Shown here in pieces: positions 1 through 6,161 of a DNA stretch of 6,971 nucleotides. The notes below the pieces were generated by a model. It did not search any database. It was given only the letters and a program-made list of their open reading frames with translations, and was not told the DNA's origin. The stretch comes from an uncultured Collinsella sp. (GTDB taxonomy: Bacteria; Actinomycetota; Coriobacteriia; Coriobacteriales; Coriobacteriaceae), in NCBI GenBank assembly GCA_900756725.1, contig CAAELJ010000120.1, forward strand, positions 1-6,971. The letters are read 5' to 3'. Within the stretch, counting starts at the first letter, position 1. Each line of letters opens with the position of its first letter. Made by a program: the position numbers and the translations under genes.

Positions 1-16
1 GGCCCGAAAGAAAGGT

Positions 17-22
17 AGGAGG
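17..22 (+). promoter_or_regulatory. Ribosome binding site of arcA
   Basis: A perfect AGGAGG lies only 2 bases before the ATG at 25. This is closer than usual, so either the ribosome tolerates it or the purine-rich GAAAGG just upstream contributes. The next in-frame methionines lie far inside the conserved protein, so the start at 25 stands. The arcA promoter is outside the window. Confidence 0.6.
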
Positions 23-24
23 CC

Positions 25-1266
25 ATGACGAAAGGTCTGCACGTGCCTTCCGAGATCGGCAAGCTCAGGAAGGTCTGCCTGCACCGTCCCGGCGACGAGC
101 TCCTCAACCTGCCGCCCGACGAGCTCGAGCGACTCCTGTTCGACGACGTCCCGTTCCTGGAGGTCGCACAGCAGGAGCACGACACCTTCGCCCAGATCCT
201 GAGGGACCAGGGCGTCGAGGTGCTCTACCTCGAGAACCTCGTCGCCGAGGTGTTCGACCAGGTCCCCGGCGCCCGCGCCGAGTTCACCGACCAGTACATC
301 GCCGAGGCAGGCATCCGCGGCCAGCACATGCCGCAGGTCGTCCGCGAGAAGCTGGACTCCATCGAGGACAACCTCGAGTTCGTCAAGAAGACCATGGCCG
401 GCATGACCAAGGCCGAGATCGACATGCCCCTCACGGCGTCCACGACCCTCGACTCCCTGGTCAACTCCGAGTCCGAGTCCGACCTGATCATCGACCCGAT
501 GCCCAACCTCTACTTCACCCGCGACCCGTTCGCGGTCGTCGGCGAGGGCGTCAACCTCAACCGCATGTACTCGGTCACCCGCAACCGCGAGACCCTGTAC
601 GGCAAGTACATCTTCAAGTACCACCCCGACTACAAGGACGTCTCCCTGTACTTCCGCCGCGACTGCCAGTTCCACACCGAGGGCGGCGACGTGCTGAACA
701 TCAACGAGAAGACCCTCGCCGTCGGCATCTCCCAGCGCACCCAGGCCGCCGCTATCGACATCATGGCCCAGAACATCTTCTGGAACTCCGACTCCAAGGT
801 CGAGCGCATCCTGGCCTTCGACATCCCGGTCTCGCGCGCCTTCATGCACCTCGACACGGTCTTCACCCAGATCGACGTCGATAAGTTCACGATCCACCCC
901 GCCATCATGGGCACCCTGCGCGTCTACGAGCTGACCGCCGGCAAGAACCCGGGCGACGTGAACATCCGCCTGATCGAGGACACCCTCGAGCACGTCCTGG
1001 AGGACGCCACCGGCGTCGACCAGGTCAAGCTGATCCCCTGCGGCGGCGGCGACCCGATCGCGGCCTCCCGCGAGCAGTGGAACGACGGCTCCAACACCCT
1101 GTGCGTCGAGCCCGGCAAGATCTGCGTCTACGCCCGCAACACCGTCACCAACGACGTGCTGTACAAGGAGGGCCTGGACCTTCTCGTCGTGCCCTCCGCC
1201 GAGCTCTCCCGCGGCCGCGGCGGCCCGCGCTGCATGAGCATGCCCTTCTGGCGCGAGGACCTCTAA
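25..1266 (+). CDS. arcA: Arginine deiminase
   Basis: The enzyme hydrolyses L-arginine to L-citrulline and ammonia, the first step of the cytoplasmic arginine deiminase pathway. The 413-residue length is normal for the family. The N-terminus (GLHVPSEIGKLRKVCLHRPG, residues 4-23) is typical. Every catalytic element of the guanidino-group-modifying fold can be seen: FTRDP at 164-168 with Asp167, HTEGGD at 217-222 with Glu219, MHLDT at 274-278 with His275 and Asp277, and GGPRCMSMP at 399-407 with the nucleophile Cys403. These correspond to Asp166, Glu224, His278, Asp280 and Cys406 of the Pseudomonas enzyme. ornithine carbamoyltransferase follows after 105 bases, which supports a catabolic cluster. 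Third codon positions are almost all C or G, more extreme than in the two genes that follow. The identification is secure. Confidence 0.97.
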   Translation: MTKGLHVPSEIGKLRKVCLHRPGDELLNLPPDELERLLFDDVPFLEVAQQEHDTFAQILRDQGVEVLYLENLVAEVFDQVPGARAEFTDQYIAEAGIRGQHMPQVVREKLDSIEDNLEFVKKTMAGMTKAEIDMPLTASTTLDSLVNSESESDLIIDPMPNLYFTRDPFAVVGEGVNLNRMYSVTRNRETLYGKYIFKYHPDYKDVSLYFRRDCQFHTEGGDVLNINEKTLAVGISQRTQAAAIDIMAQNIFWNSDSKVERILAFDIPVSRAFMHLDTVFTQIDVDKFTIHPAIMGTLRVYELTAGKNPGDVNIRLIEDTLEHVLEDATGVDQVKLIPCGGGDPIAASREQWNDGSNTLCVEPGKICVYARNTVTNDVLYKEGLDLLVVPSAELSRGRGGPRCMSMPFWREDL

Positions 1267-1278
1267 GTCTTTCCGTTT

Positions 1279-1326
1279 CCGGTGCGGTCCCCCTACAACC
1301 GCACCGGCTTCGCCCGTTAAACGGGC
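1279..1326 (+). other. Tandem hairpins between arcA and arcB
   Basis: Two adjacent inverted repeats fill the intergenic space. The first has a perfect 10-bp stem, 1279-1288 with 1298-1307, and a 9-base loop. The second has a 6-bp stem, 1312-1317 with 1321-1326, and a 3-base loop. Neither is followed by a T-run, so they are not clear intrinsic terminators. They could slow RNA polymerase, protect the arcA mRNA 3' end, or mark a processing site. Downstream lie a weak -10-like TAATAC (1332-1337) without a good -35, and an 8-base palindrome TTACGTAA (1338-1345). A separate arcB promoter is therefore possible but not shown. Confidence 0.55.
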
Positions 1327-1371
1327 AACACTAATACTTACGTAATTCATTTCTTCGAAAGGAATCGAACC

Positions 1372-2367
1372 ATGGGTGTTAACCTCTCCGGCCGTAGCTT
1401 CCTCAAGCTTCTCGACCTCACCACCGAGGAGATCGAGTACCTGCTCAAGCTCTCCAAGAACTTCAAGGACATGAAGCGCGCTGGCGTTCCGCACCGCTAT
1501 CTCGAGGGCAAGAACATCGTTCTGCTCTTCCAGAAGACCTCCACTCGTACCCGCTGCGCCTTCGAGGTCGGCGGCATGGATCTGGGCATGGGCGTCACCT
1601 ACCTCGATCCGGGTTCGTCGCAGATGGGCAAGAAGGAGTCCATCGAGGACACCGCCCGCGTTCTCGGCCGCATGTATGACGGCATCGAGTTCCGCGGCTT
1701 TGCCCAGGACGACGTCGAGGAGCTCGCTGCTAAGTCCGGCGTGCCCGTGTGGAACGGTCTGACCACTGAGTGGCATCCCACCCAGATGCTCGCCGACATC
1801 CTGACCGTCCAGGAGAACTTCAACTACGACATCAAGGGCAAGACCCTCGTCTTCATGGGCGACTGCAAGAACAACGTCGCTCGCTCCCTCATGGTCGTCT
1901 GCTCCAAGCTCGGCATGAACTTCGTGGCCTGCGGCCCCGAGGAGTGCATGCCCGCCGACGACGTCATCGAGGCCTGCAAGCCCATCGCCGAGGCCAACGG
2001 CTGCACCATCAAGCTGACCACCGACGTCAAGGACGGCGTCACCGGTGCCGACGTTCTCTACACCGACGTGTGGGTCTCTATGGGCGAGCCCGACGAGGTC
2101 TGGGCCGAGCGCATCGCTCAGCTCACCCCGTATCGTGTTACTTCTGAGGTCATGGCTATGGCCAACCCGGGTGCCATCTTCCTGCACTGCCTGCCCAGCT
2201 TCCACGACACCAACACCACGATTGGCGCCGAGAAGTGCGAGCAGTTCGGCATCACCGAGCAGGAGGTCACCGACGAGGTCTTCGAGAGCCCTGCTTCCAA
2301 GGTCTTCGACGAGGCCGAGAACCGCATGCACACCATCAAGGCTGTCATGTACGCCACGCTCAAGTAA
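1372..2367 (+). CDS. arcB: Ornithine carbamoyltransferase, probably catabolic
   Basis: The enzyme exchanges the carbamoyl group between ornithine and phosphate. In an arginine deiminase cluster it runs towards phosphorolysis of citrulline to ornithine and carbamoyl phosphate. The 331-residue length is normal. The carbamoyl-phosphate motif STRTR is at 57-61, HPTQ at 135-138, the ornithine-loop region DVWVSMGE at 232-239, and HCLP at 272-275 with Cys273. The start at 1372 follows an AAAGGAA ribosome site (1358-1364) at normal spacing. Position directly after arcA argues for the catabolic ArcB role. Sequence motifs alone do not exclude the biosynthetic ArgF role, and one enzyme may serve both. 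Third positions use T more often than arcA does. A strong terminator follows. Confidence 0.96.
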   Translation: MGVNLSGRSFLKLLDLTTEEIEYLLKLSKNFKDMKRAGVPHRYLEGKNIVLLFQKTSTRTRCAFEVGGMDLGMGVTYLDPGSSQMGKKESIEDTARVLGRMYDGIEFRGFAQDDVEELAAKSGVPVWNGLTTEWHPTQMLADILTVQENFNYDIKGKTLVFMGDCKNNVARSLMVVCSKLGMNFVACGPEECMPADDVIEACKPIAEANGCTIKLTTDVKDGVTGADVLYTDVWVSMGEPDEVWAERIAQLTPYRVTSEVMAMANPGAIFLHCLPSFHDTNTTIGAEKCEQFGITEQEVTDEVFESPASKVFDEAENRMHTIKAVMYATLK

Positions 2368-2382
2368 GAGCATCTAGCATCT

Positions 2383-2419
2383 CGCTCGGGGTGCATTGCT
2401 GCGCACCCCGAGCGCTTTT
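2383..2419 (+). terminator. Intrinsic terminator after arcB
   Basis: A perfect 12-bp GC-rich stem (2383-2394 with 2403-2414) closes an 8-base loop and is followed by CTTTT at 2415-2419. It begins 16 bases after the arcB stop. It probably ends most arcA-arcB transcripts, so the transporter is likely expressed from its own promoter or by limited readthrough. Confidence 0.85.
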
Positions 2420-2430
2420 GTCTGGTAAAA

Positions 2431-2481
2431 ATCTCGCACCGAGCGACATGCACGGCACGGAAGAGCCGCTTCGGGCGAGAT
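2431..2481 (+). other. Possible folded leader of the transporter mRNA
   Basis: Between the arcB terminator and the transporter start, ATCTCGC (2431-2437) pairs with GCGAGAT (2475-2481). After a one-base bulge the stem continues with CCGA (2439-2442) against TCGG (2471-2474). A smaller inner stem, CGGC (2453-2456) with GCCG (2465-2468), sits inside. An extended -10-like TGG then TAAAAA at 2423-2431 lies just upstream but has no recognisable -35. The fold is only predicted by eye, and no known riboswitch class was recognised. Confidence 0.35.
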
Positions 2482-2497
2482 CAGTAAATGATTTATG

Positions 2498-2505
2498 AAG
2501 GGGGG
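2498..2505 (+). promoter_or_regulatory. Ribosome binding site that sets the transporter start
   Basis: AAGGGGGG matches the Shine-Dalgarno core with one G in place of A, a G-U wobble to the rRNA. It lies 9 bases before the ATG at 2515. Two earlier in-frame ATGs exist: 2488 has no such site in front of it, and 2506 abuts the G-run. The start at 2515 is therefore preferred. Confidence 0.6.
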
Positions 2506-2514
2506 ATGAGAACT

Positions 2515-3993
2515 ATGACTGAGACCGCTAAGAAAAAGCGCGGTATGCCTTCATCGTTCACCATTCTTCTTGCTCTGCTGGCAATCGTCGCGGTTGTTAC
2601 CGTTATCGTCTCCGGTACGTCCGGTGGCGAGGTTACCGCTGCCCGCCTGAGCGATTTCTGCACCGCCCCGGTCAAGGGCTTCGCTGACGCTCTGCCCGTC
2701 TGCCTCTTCGTTATGATCCTCGGCGGCTTCCTCGGCATGATGACCGAGACCGGCGCCCTGGACAACGGCATTGCTGTTCTGGTGCAGAAGCTTAAGGGCA
2801 ATGAGATCATGCTCATTCCCGTGCTGATGTTCATCTTCTCTCTCGGTGGTACCACCTATGGTATGTGCGAGGAGACCGTTCCCTTCTACGCCCTGCTCGC
2901 CGCCACCATGATGGCTGCTGGCTTCGACCCCATGGTCGGCGCTGCTACCGTCCTGCTCGGCGCTGGTTGCGGCTGCCTCGGCTCCACGGTTAACCCGTTT
3001 GCCGTCGGTGCTGCCGTTGACGCTCTGACTGGCGTTGGCATTGAGGTCAACCAGTCCATCATCATCGGCCTCGGTGCCGTCCTGTGGATTGTTACCACTG
3101 TTATGTCCATCCTCTTCGTCATGAGCTATGCCAAGAAGGTCAAGGCTGACAAGGGTTCCACCATCCTTTCGATGCAGGAGCTCAAGGACGCCGAAGAGGC
3201 TCACGGCAAGGCTGCTTCCGAGGTTCACAAGGAGGTCAAGCTCACCGGTCGTCAGAAGGGTGTTCTGATCGCCTTTGCCTTCACCTTCGTCGTCATGATC
3301 GTCGGCTTCATCCCGCTGGCCGACCTCAACGAGGGCGTCGCCAACTTCTTCGATGCTGGCGCTGTCTATGACGCCGACGGTAACGCCATCGTTCAGGGCT
3401 GGTCTGCCCTGATCACCGGCCTGCCCATTGGCCAGTGGTACTTCGACGAGGCTTCCACCTGGTTCTTCCTCATGGCTGTCCTGATCGGTATCATCGGTGG
3501 CCTGTCCGAGAAGCAGATCGTCAACACCTTCATCACCGGCGCTGCCGACATGATGTCCGTTGTCCTCGTCATCGCTCTCGCCCGTGGTATCTCCGTCCTC
3601 ATGGCTAGCACCGGCCTCGACGTCTACGTCCTCGACGCTGCCGCCAATGCTCTGGCTGGCCTGTCCGGCGTGATCTTCGCTCCCATGAGCTTCCTGGTCT
3701 ACTTCGGCCTGTCCTTCCTGATCCCCTCGACCTCCGGTATGGCTACTGTCTCCATGCCCATCATGGGACCGCTGGCTGTTAAGCTCGGCTTCTCGCCCGA
3801 GGTCATGGTCATGATCTTCTCCGCCGCCATCGGCGTCGTGAACCTGTTCACCCCGACCTCTGGTGCCATCATGGGCGGTCTCGCTCTGGCTAAGATCGAG
3901 TGGACGACCTGGCTCAAGTTTGCCCTTAAGCTCATCGTCGCTCTCTCCGTCGTCTGCGCCATCATCCTGACCGTCGCTTGCGTGATGCTCTAA
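2515..3993 (+). CDS. yfcC: YfcC-family (DcuC superfamily) transporter, probable arginine/ornithine antiporter
   Basis: This is a polytopic inner-membrane protein of 492 residues from the chosen start. A short basic N-terminus (KKKR, 6-9) precedes the first membrane segment at about 13-32. About 12 hydrophobic segments can be seen, in two halves split by a charged cytoplasmic-looking stretch at about 206-247. Family signatures are GGTTYGMCEET (111-121), GSTVNPF (156-162), IPSTSGMATVSMPIM (403-417) and LFTPTSGA (444-451). The two polar, glycine-rich re-entrant-like motifs per half are typical of this ion-transporter superfamily. Family membership is clear. The substrate is inferred from the neighbouring arcA and arcB: arginine in, ornithine out. 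The family also includes uncharacterised and dicarboxylate-annotated members, so the substrate is not proven. The symbol is used in the family sense. Confidence 0.88.
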   Translation: MTETAKKKRGMPSSFTILLALLAIVAVVTVIVSGTSGGEVTAARLSDFCTAPVKGFADALPVCLFVMILGGFLGMMTETGALDNGIAVLVQKLKGNEIMLIPVLMFIFSLGGTTYGMCEETVPFYALLAATMMAAGFDPMVGAATVLLGAGCGCLGSTVNPFAVGAAVDALTGVGIEVNQSIIIGLGAVLWIVTTVMSILFVMSYAKKVKADKGSTILSMQELKDAEEAHGKAASEVHKEVKLTGRQKGVLIAFAFTFVVMIVGFIPLADLNEGVANFFDAGAVYDADGNAIVQGWSALITGLPIGQWYFDEASTWFFLMAVLIGIIGGLSEKQIVNTFITGAADMMSVVLVIALARGISVLMASTGLDVYVLDAAANALAGLSGVIFAPMSFLVYFGLSFLIPSTSGMATVSMPIMGPLAVKLGFSPEVMVMIFSAAIGVVNLFTPTSGAIMGGLALAKIEWTTWLKFALKLIVALSVVCAIILTVACVML

Positions 3994-4091
3994 GTACCCA
4001 ACGGGTACCCCACGGAAACCTTGACGATCCTGTAAAGGATCACCTGGTCATCGTCTGTCCGGTGGGGTCAACCCACCGGTAGACTCCTACC
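3994..4091 (+). other. Structured RNA region after the transporter
   Basis: Several short stems follow the stop codon directly: GTACCC/GGGTAC (3994-3999 with 4003-4008), GATCC/GGATC (4026-4030 with 4037-4041), an 8-bp CCGGTGGG/CCCACCGG (4059-4066 with 4072-4079) and GGTAG/CTACC (4078-4082 with 4087-4091). Some exclude each other. ACCCCAC (4007-4013) can instead pair with GTGGGGT (4062-4068), and GACGAT (4023-4028) can pair with ATCGTC (4050-4055). A terminator-like hairpin follows. It could be a structured 3' UTR or the body of a small RNA. I recognised no tRNA or named riboswitch here. Confidence 0.4.
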
Positions 4092-4095
4092 TTTA

Positions 4096-4126
4096 GCCCC
4101 CTCCCGTTCCGTGCGCGGGAGGGGGC
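4096..4126 (+). terminator. GC-rich terminator-like hairpin
   Basis: A perfect 11-bp stem (4096-4106 with 4116-4126) with a 9-base loop is almost entirely G and C. The sequence after it is only moderately T-rich (GCTCTCATGTT), so termination may be incomplete. A stronger terminator lies about 80 bases further on. Confidence 0.5.
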
Positions 4127-4134
4127 GCTCTCAT

Positions 4135-4161
4135 GTTGCGCGGTTCTACGAACCGCGCAAC
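4135..4161 (+). repeat. Perfect 12-bp inverted repeat with a 3-base loop
   Basis: GTTGCGCGGTTC (4135-4146) and GAACCGCGCAAC (4150-4161) are exact reverse complements separated by TAC. No T-run follows. The long stem and tiny loop resemble a repetitive extragenic palindrome or an RNA-stabilising hairpin rather than a terminator. No second copy is seen in this window. Confidence 0.6.
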
Positions 4162-4181
4162 CAGTCGACGCTGCGCACCGC

Positions 4182-4267
4182 CCAGAACGACAATTTGTCA
4201 TTCAAAAGGCAAGGCATGACCAGAAGGTCTATGCCTTGCCTTTTTCATGCCAACTTGTACGTTCTGG
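4182..4267. repeat. Long inverted repeat enclosing a terminator
   Basis: CCAGAACGACAA (4182-4193) is the reverse complement of 4255-4267 apart from one extra A at 4259. The arms flank the hairpin at 4204-4245, giving a nested palindrome of about 86 bases. The right arm also forms the left end of the first tandem repeat unit. It could be the footprint of a small palindromic repeat element, or one end of a folded RNA. Confidence 0.5.
4204..4245. terminator. Strong bidirectional intrinsic terminator
   Basis: A perfect 14-bp stem (4204-4217 with 4231-4244) continues, after one bulged T, into GACC/GGTC closing an AGAA tetraloop. TTTTT (4241-4245) ends the + strand copy and AAAA at 4204-4207 gives a U-run on the other strand. 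It would insulate the transporter transcript from the DUF1846 gene and block transcription entering from the opposite direction. Confidence 0.85.
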
Positions 4268-4465
4268 ACGTCGCTCGCTGACTTATGCTCCACCTGCGAC
4301 GTTCCCCTTGTTGGTGCAGGGGGAAGCTTGCTCGCTCTGGTGCCCGTTCGCTGGCTTCAGCTCTGCCTGCGACGTTTTCATTGTTGGTGCTGAGTGACTT
4401 GTTCCCCGTTCCAAACGAGCTGCCCCGGGTCCCCGGTGGTTGTGGTGAGCGTGTTTGGTTGGTGC
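4252..4465. repeat. Imperfect intergenic tandem repeat, period about 73 bases
   Basis: Two units of about 64 bases (4254-4317 and 4327-4390) align without gaps at a 73-base offset. They share CTTG at the left end, a CGxTCTGG motif, TCGCTGxCTT, GCTC, the core CCTGCGACGTT (4293-4303 and 4366-4376) and TTGTTGGTGC (4308-4317 and 4381-4390). A worn third unit may run 4398-4465, since its ends keep CTTGTTC and TTGGTGC but its middle has diverged. Open frames of 79-87 codons cross the region on both strands. The period is not a multiple of three, so the copies are read in different frames, which argues against coding. Confidence 0.6.
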
Positions 4466-4503
4466 CTGTTGATGGTCTGGGTATCGGGGAGGGCGGGCTC
4501 CGT

Positions 4504-4509
4504 TATAAT
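4504..4509 (+). promoter_or_regulatory. -10 box of the DUF1846 gene promoter
   Basis: A perfect TATAAT lies 39 bases before the chosen start codon, so transcription should begin near 4516 and leave a short leader. No good -35 is found at 16-18 bases upstream (GTATCG at 4481-4486), so the promoter may need an activator. Confidence 0.55.
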
Positions 4510-4537
4510 CGCCTAGGACATTAAATGGAAACGGGAC

Positions 4538-4542
4538 GGGAG
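4538..4542 (+). promoter_or_regulatory. Ribosome binding site that sets the DUF1846 start
   Basis: GGGAG, within the purine-rich 4533-4542, lies 6 bases before the ATG at 4549. An upstream in-frame ATG at 4525 would add eight residues but falls only about 9 bases after the predicted transcription start, so 4549 is preferred. Confidence 0.65.
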
Positions 4543-4548
4543 CCACAC

Positions 4549-6030
4549 ATGCGCCAGGGTTTCGACAACGCGAAGTACATCGAGCTGCAGGCTGCTCACA
4601 TTAAGGAGCGCATCTCGCAGTTTGGTGGCAAGCTCTATTTGGAGTTTGGCGGCAAGCTGTTTGACGACTATCATGCGAGTCGCGTGCTGCCGGGTTTTGA
4701 GCCGGACAGCAAGTTTCGCATGCTCAAGAGCATTGCCGACGACGTCGAGGTCATCATCGCAATCAATGCAAACCATATCGAGAAGAACAAGGCCCGTGGC
4801 GACCTGGGCATTACCTATGACGAGGACGTCTTGCGCCTGGTTGACCTGTTCCGCGGCAACGGTTTTGCTGTCGCGGCCGTGGTTATCACGCAGTATGCCG
4901 GTCAGCCCGCTGCCGACGTCTTCCGCAATCGTCTGAATGCACTCGGCATTCCCGCCAAGCTGCACTATCCCATTGAGGGCTATCCGCACGACGTCGATCT
5001 GATCGTTTCTGACGGAGGCTACGGCAAGAACGAGTTCGTCGAGACCACGCGTCCGCTCGTTGTCGTGACGGCGCCCGGCCCTGGCTCGGGCAAGCTCGCC
5101 ACCTGCCTCTCACAGCTGTATCACGAGCATAAGCACGGCACCGCCGCCGGTTATGCCAAGTTTGAGACCTTCCCGGTCTGGAATCTTCCCCTGACGCATC
5201 CGGTCAATATTGCCTACGAGGCCGCCACGGCGGACCTCGACGATGCCAACATCATCGATTCCTTTCACCTTGAGGCCTACAACAAGACCACGGTCAACTA
5301 CAACCGCGACGTCGAGGCCTTCCCGGTGGTCCGTGCCCTGATGGAAAAGATCCTAGGCAAGAGCCCCTACCAGAGTCCCACGGACATGGGCGTCAATATG
5401 GTCGGCTTTGCCATCACCGATGACGATGCCTGCCGTGACGCTTCCAAGATGGAGATCGTCCGCCGCTACTTTACCGCGGTCGAAAATGTGCGCCGTACCG
5501 GCGTGGGCGATGAGCAAGTCGACCGTCTCAAGATTATTATGAAGAAGGCCGGCATCGATAAGAACTACTCACCGGCGCGCTCGGCGGCCTTAACCAGGGA
5601 GCAACTGACGGGTGGTCCCGTGGGCGCCATGGTCATGCCGGACGGTTCCGTGGTGACCGGTAAGACCTCCACGCGCCTGGGCGCCGCAAGTTCGCTCATT
5701 ATGAACGCTCTCAAGCATGTTTCGGGCGTCGACCTTGAGCTTGAAGTCATCAGCGACGAGGCGATCGAGCCCATCAGCAAGCTCAAGACGCATTTCCTGG
5801 GCAGCAAAAACCCGCGCCTTCACACCGACGAGACGCTTATGGCGCTGTCGATCACCTCGGCTACGAGCGAGACGGCCGCTCGTGTCCTTTCAGGCCTGGA
5901 GCAGCTGCGCGGTTGCGATGCCTTCTTTAGCGTGATTATCTCGCCGACGGACGAGACGGTGTTGCGTAAACTGGGCATCAACGTGTGCTGCGAGCCCAAG
6001 TTTGAGCGTCGTGGTTTCTTCCATCGCTAA
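4549..6030 (+). CDS. DUF1846 (UPF0371) family protein, function unknown
   Basis: A 493-residue, probably cytoplasmic protein with no signal peptide or membrane segment. I recognise the family from its opening (MRQGFDNAKYIE), LYLEFGGKL at 29-37, RVLPGF at 45-50, and the central VVVTAPGPGSGKLATCLSQL at 171-190. Length matches the family at about 495 residues. GPGSGK (177-182) resembles a nucleotide-binding loop but is not a canonical Walker A: a proline (176) stands where the first glycine is expected and a leucine (183) follows the lysine. Two adjacent cysteines (480-481) lie near the C-terminus. It has its own -10 box and terminator, so it is likely a single-gene unit and no role follows from its neighbours. 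No biochemical activity is assigned here. Confidence 0.9.
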   Translation: MRQGFDNAKYIELQAAHIKERISQFGGKLYLEFGGKLFDDYHASRVLPGFEPDSKFRMLKSIADDVEVIIAINANHIEKNKARGDLGITYDEDVLRLVDLFRGNGFAVAAVVITQYAGQPAADVFRNRLNALGIPAKLHYPIEGYPHDVDLIVSDGGYGKNEFVETTRPLVVVTAPGPGSGKLATCLSQLYHEHKHGTAAGYAKFETFPVWNLPLTHPVNIAYEAATADLDDANIIDSFHLEAYNKTTVNYNRDVEAFPVVRALMEKILGKSPYQSPTDMGVNMVGFAITDDDACRDASKMEIVRRYFTAVENVRRTGVGDEQVDRLKIIMKKAGIDKNYSPARSAALTREQLTGGPVGAMVMPDGSVVTGKTSTRLGAASSLIMNALKHVSGVDLELEVISDEAIEPISKLKTHFLGSKNPRLHTDETLMALSITSATSETAARVLSGLEQLRGCDAFFSVIISPTDETVLRKLGINVCCEPKFERRGFFHR

Positions 6031-6064
6031 GTTTGAAGTACCGCGGTAATTGCATCGCCTTTTG

Positions 6065-6097
6065 GCCGTATCGGGTTAGCGCCCGGTACGGCTTTTT
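6065..6097 (+). terminator. Intrinsic terminator after the DUF1846 gene
   Basis: An 11-bp stem with one T-G wobble (6065-6075 with 6082-6092) closes a 6-base loop and is followed directly by TTTTT (6093-6097). A 10-base palindrome TACCGCGGTA (6039-6048) lies between the stop codon and the terminator. Confidence 0.9.
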
Positions 6098-6161
6098 GAT
6101 CAATAAAGCGTCTATTTCGGCGAAAAATAGCCGTTTACCTGCCTAAAAACAATTTGGGCGG

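Noticed and set aside
1077..1334. An 85-codon + strand frame overlapping the end of arcA
   Set aside because: The product is Arg- and Pro-rich, the usual result of reading a GC-rich gene out of frame. It has no ribosome site.
1339..1371. An ArgR operator before arcB
   Set aside because: AATTCAT (1344-1350) resembles half of an ARG box, but the second half at the right spacing is missing.
2551..3228. A 225-codon open frame on the minus strand inside the transporter gene
   Set aside because: Its product is low-complexity and rich in Gly, His, Glu and Asp, as expected from the complement of a hydrophobic membrane protein gene with C-rich third positions. The + strand frame has clear family motifs.
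4021..4091. A possible tRNA or T-box in the structured region after the transporter
   Set aside because: The stems do not form a cloverleaf with a proper acceptor arm and CCA-side pairing. The conserved T-box sequence that pairs with uncharged tRNA was not found.
4252..4465. A CRISPR array
   Set aside because: The repeat units are long, imperfect and nearly contiguous, with no unique spacers of constant length and no cas genes nearby.
4285..4524. A 79-codon + strand frame across the intergenic repeat
   Set aside because: It has no good ribosome site and ends in the promoter of the next gene. The two repeat copies fall in different frames because the period is 73 bases.
4283..4546. An 87-codon minus strand frame across the same repeat
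   Set aside because: The same frame-shift argument applies, and it starts inside the leader of the DUF1846 gene. It shows no recognisable domain.
4513..4989. A 158-codon minus strand frame opposite the DUF1846 gene
   Set aside because: It is antisense to a well-conserved protein region and is best explained as a shadow of biased codon use.
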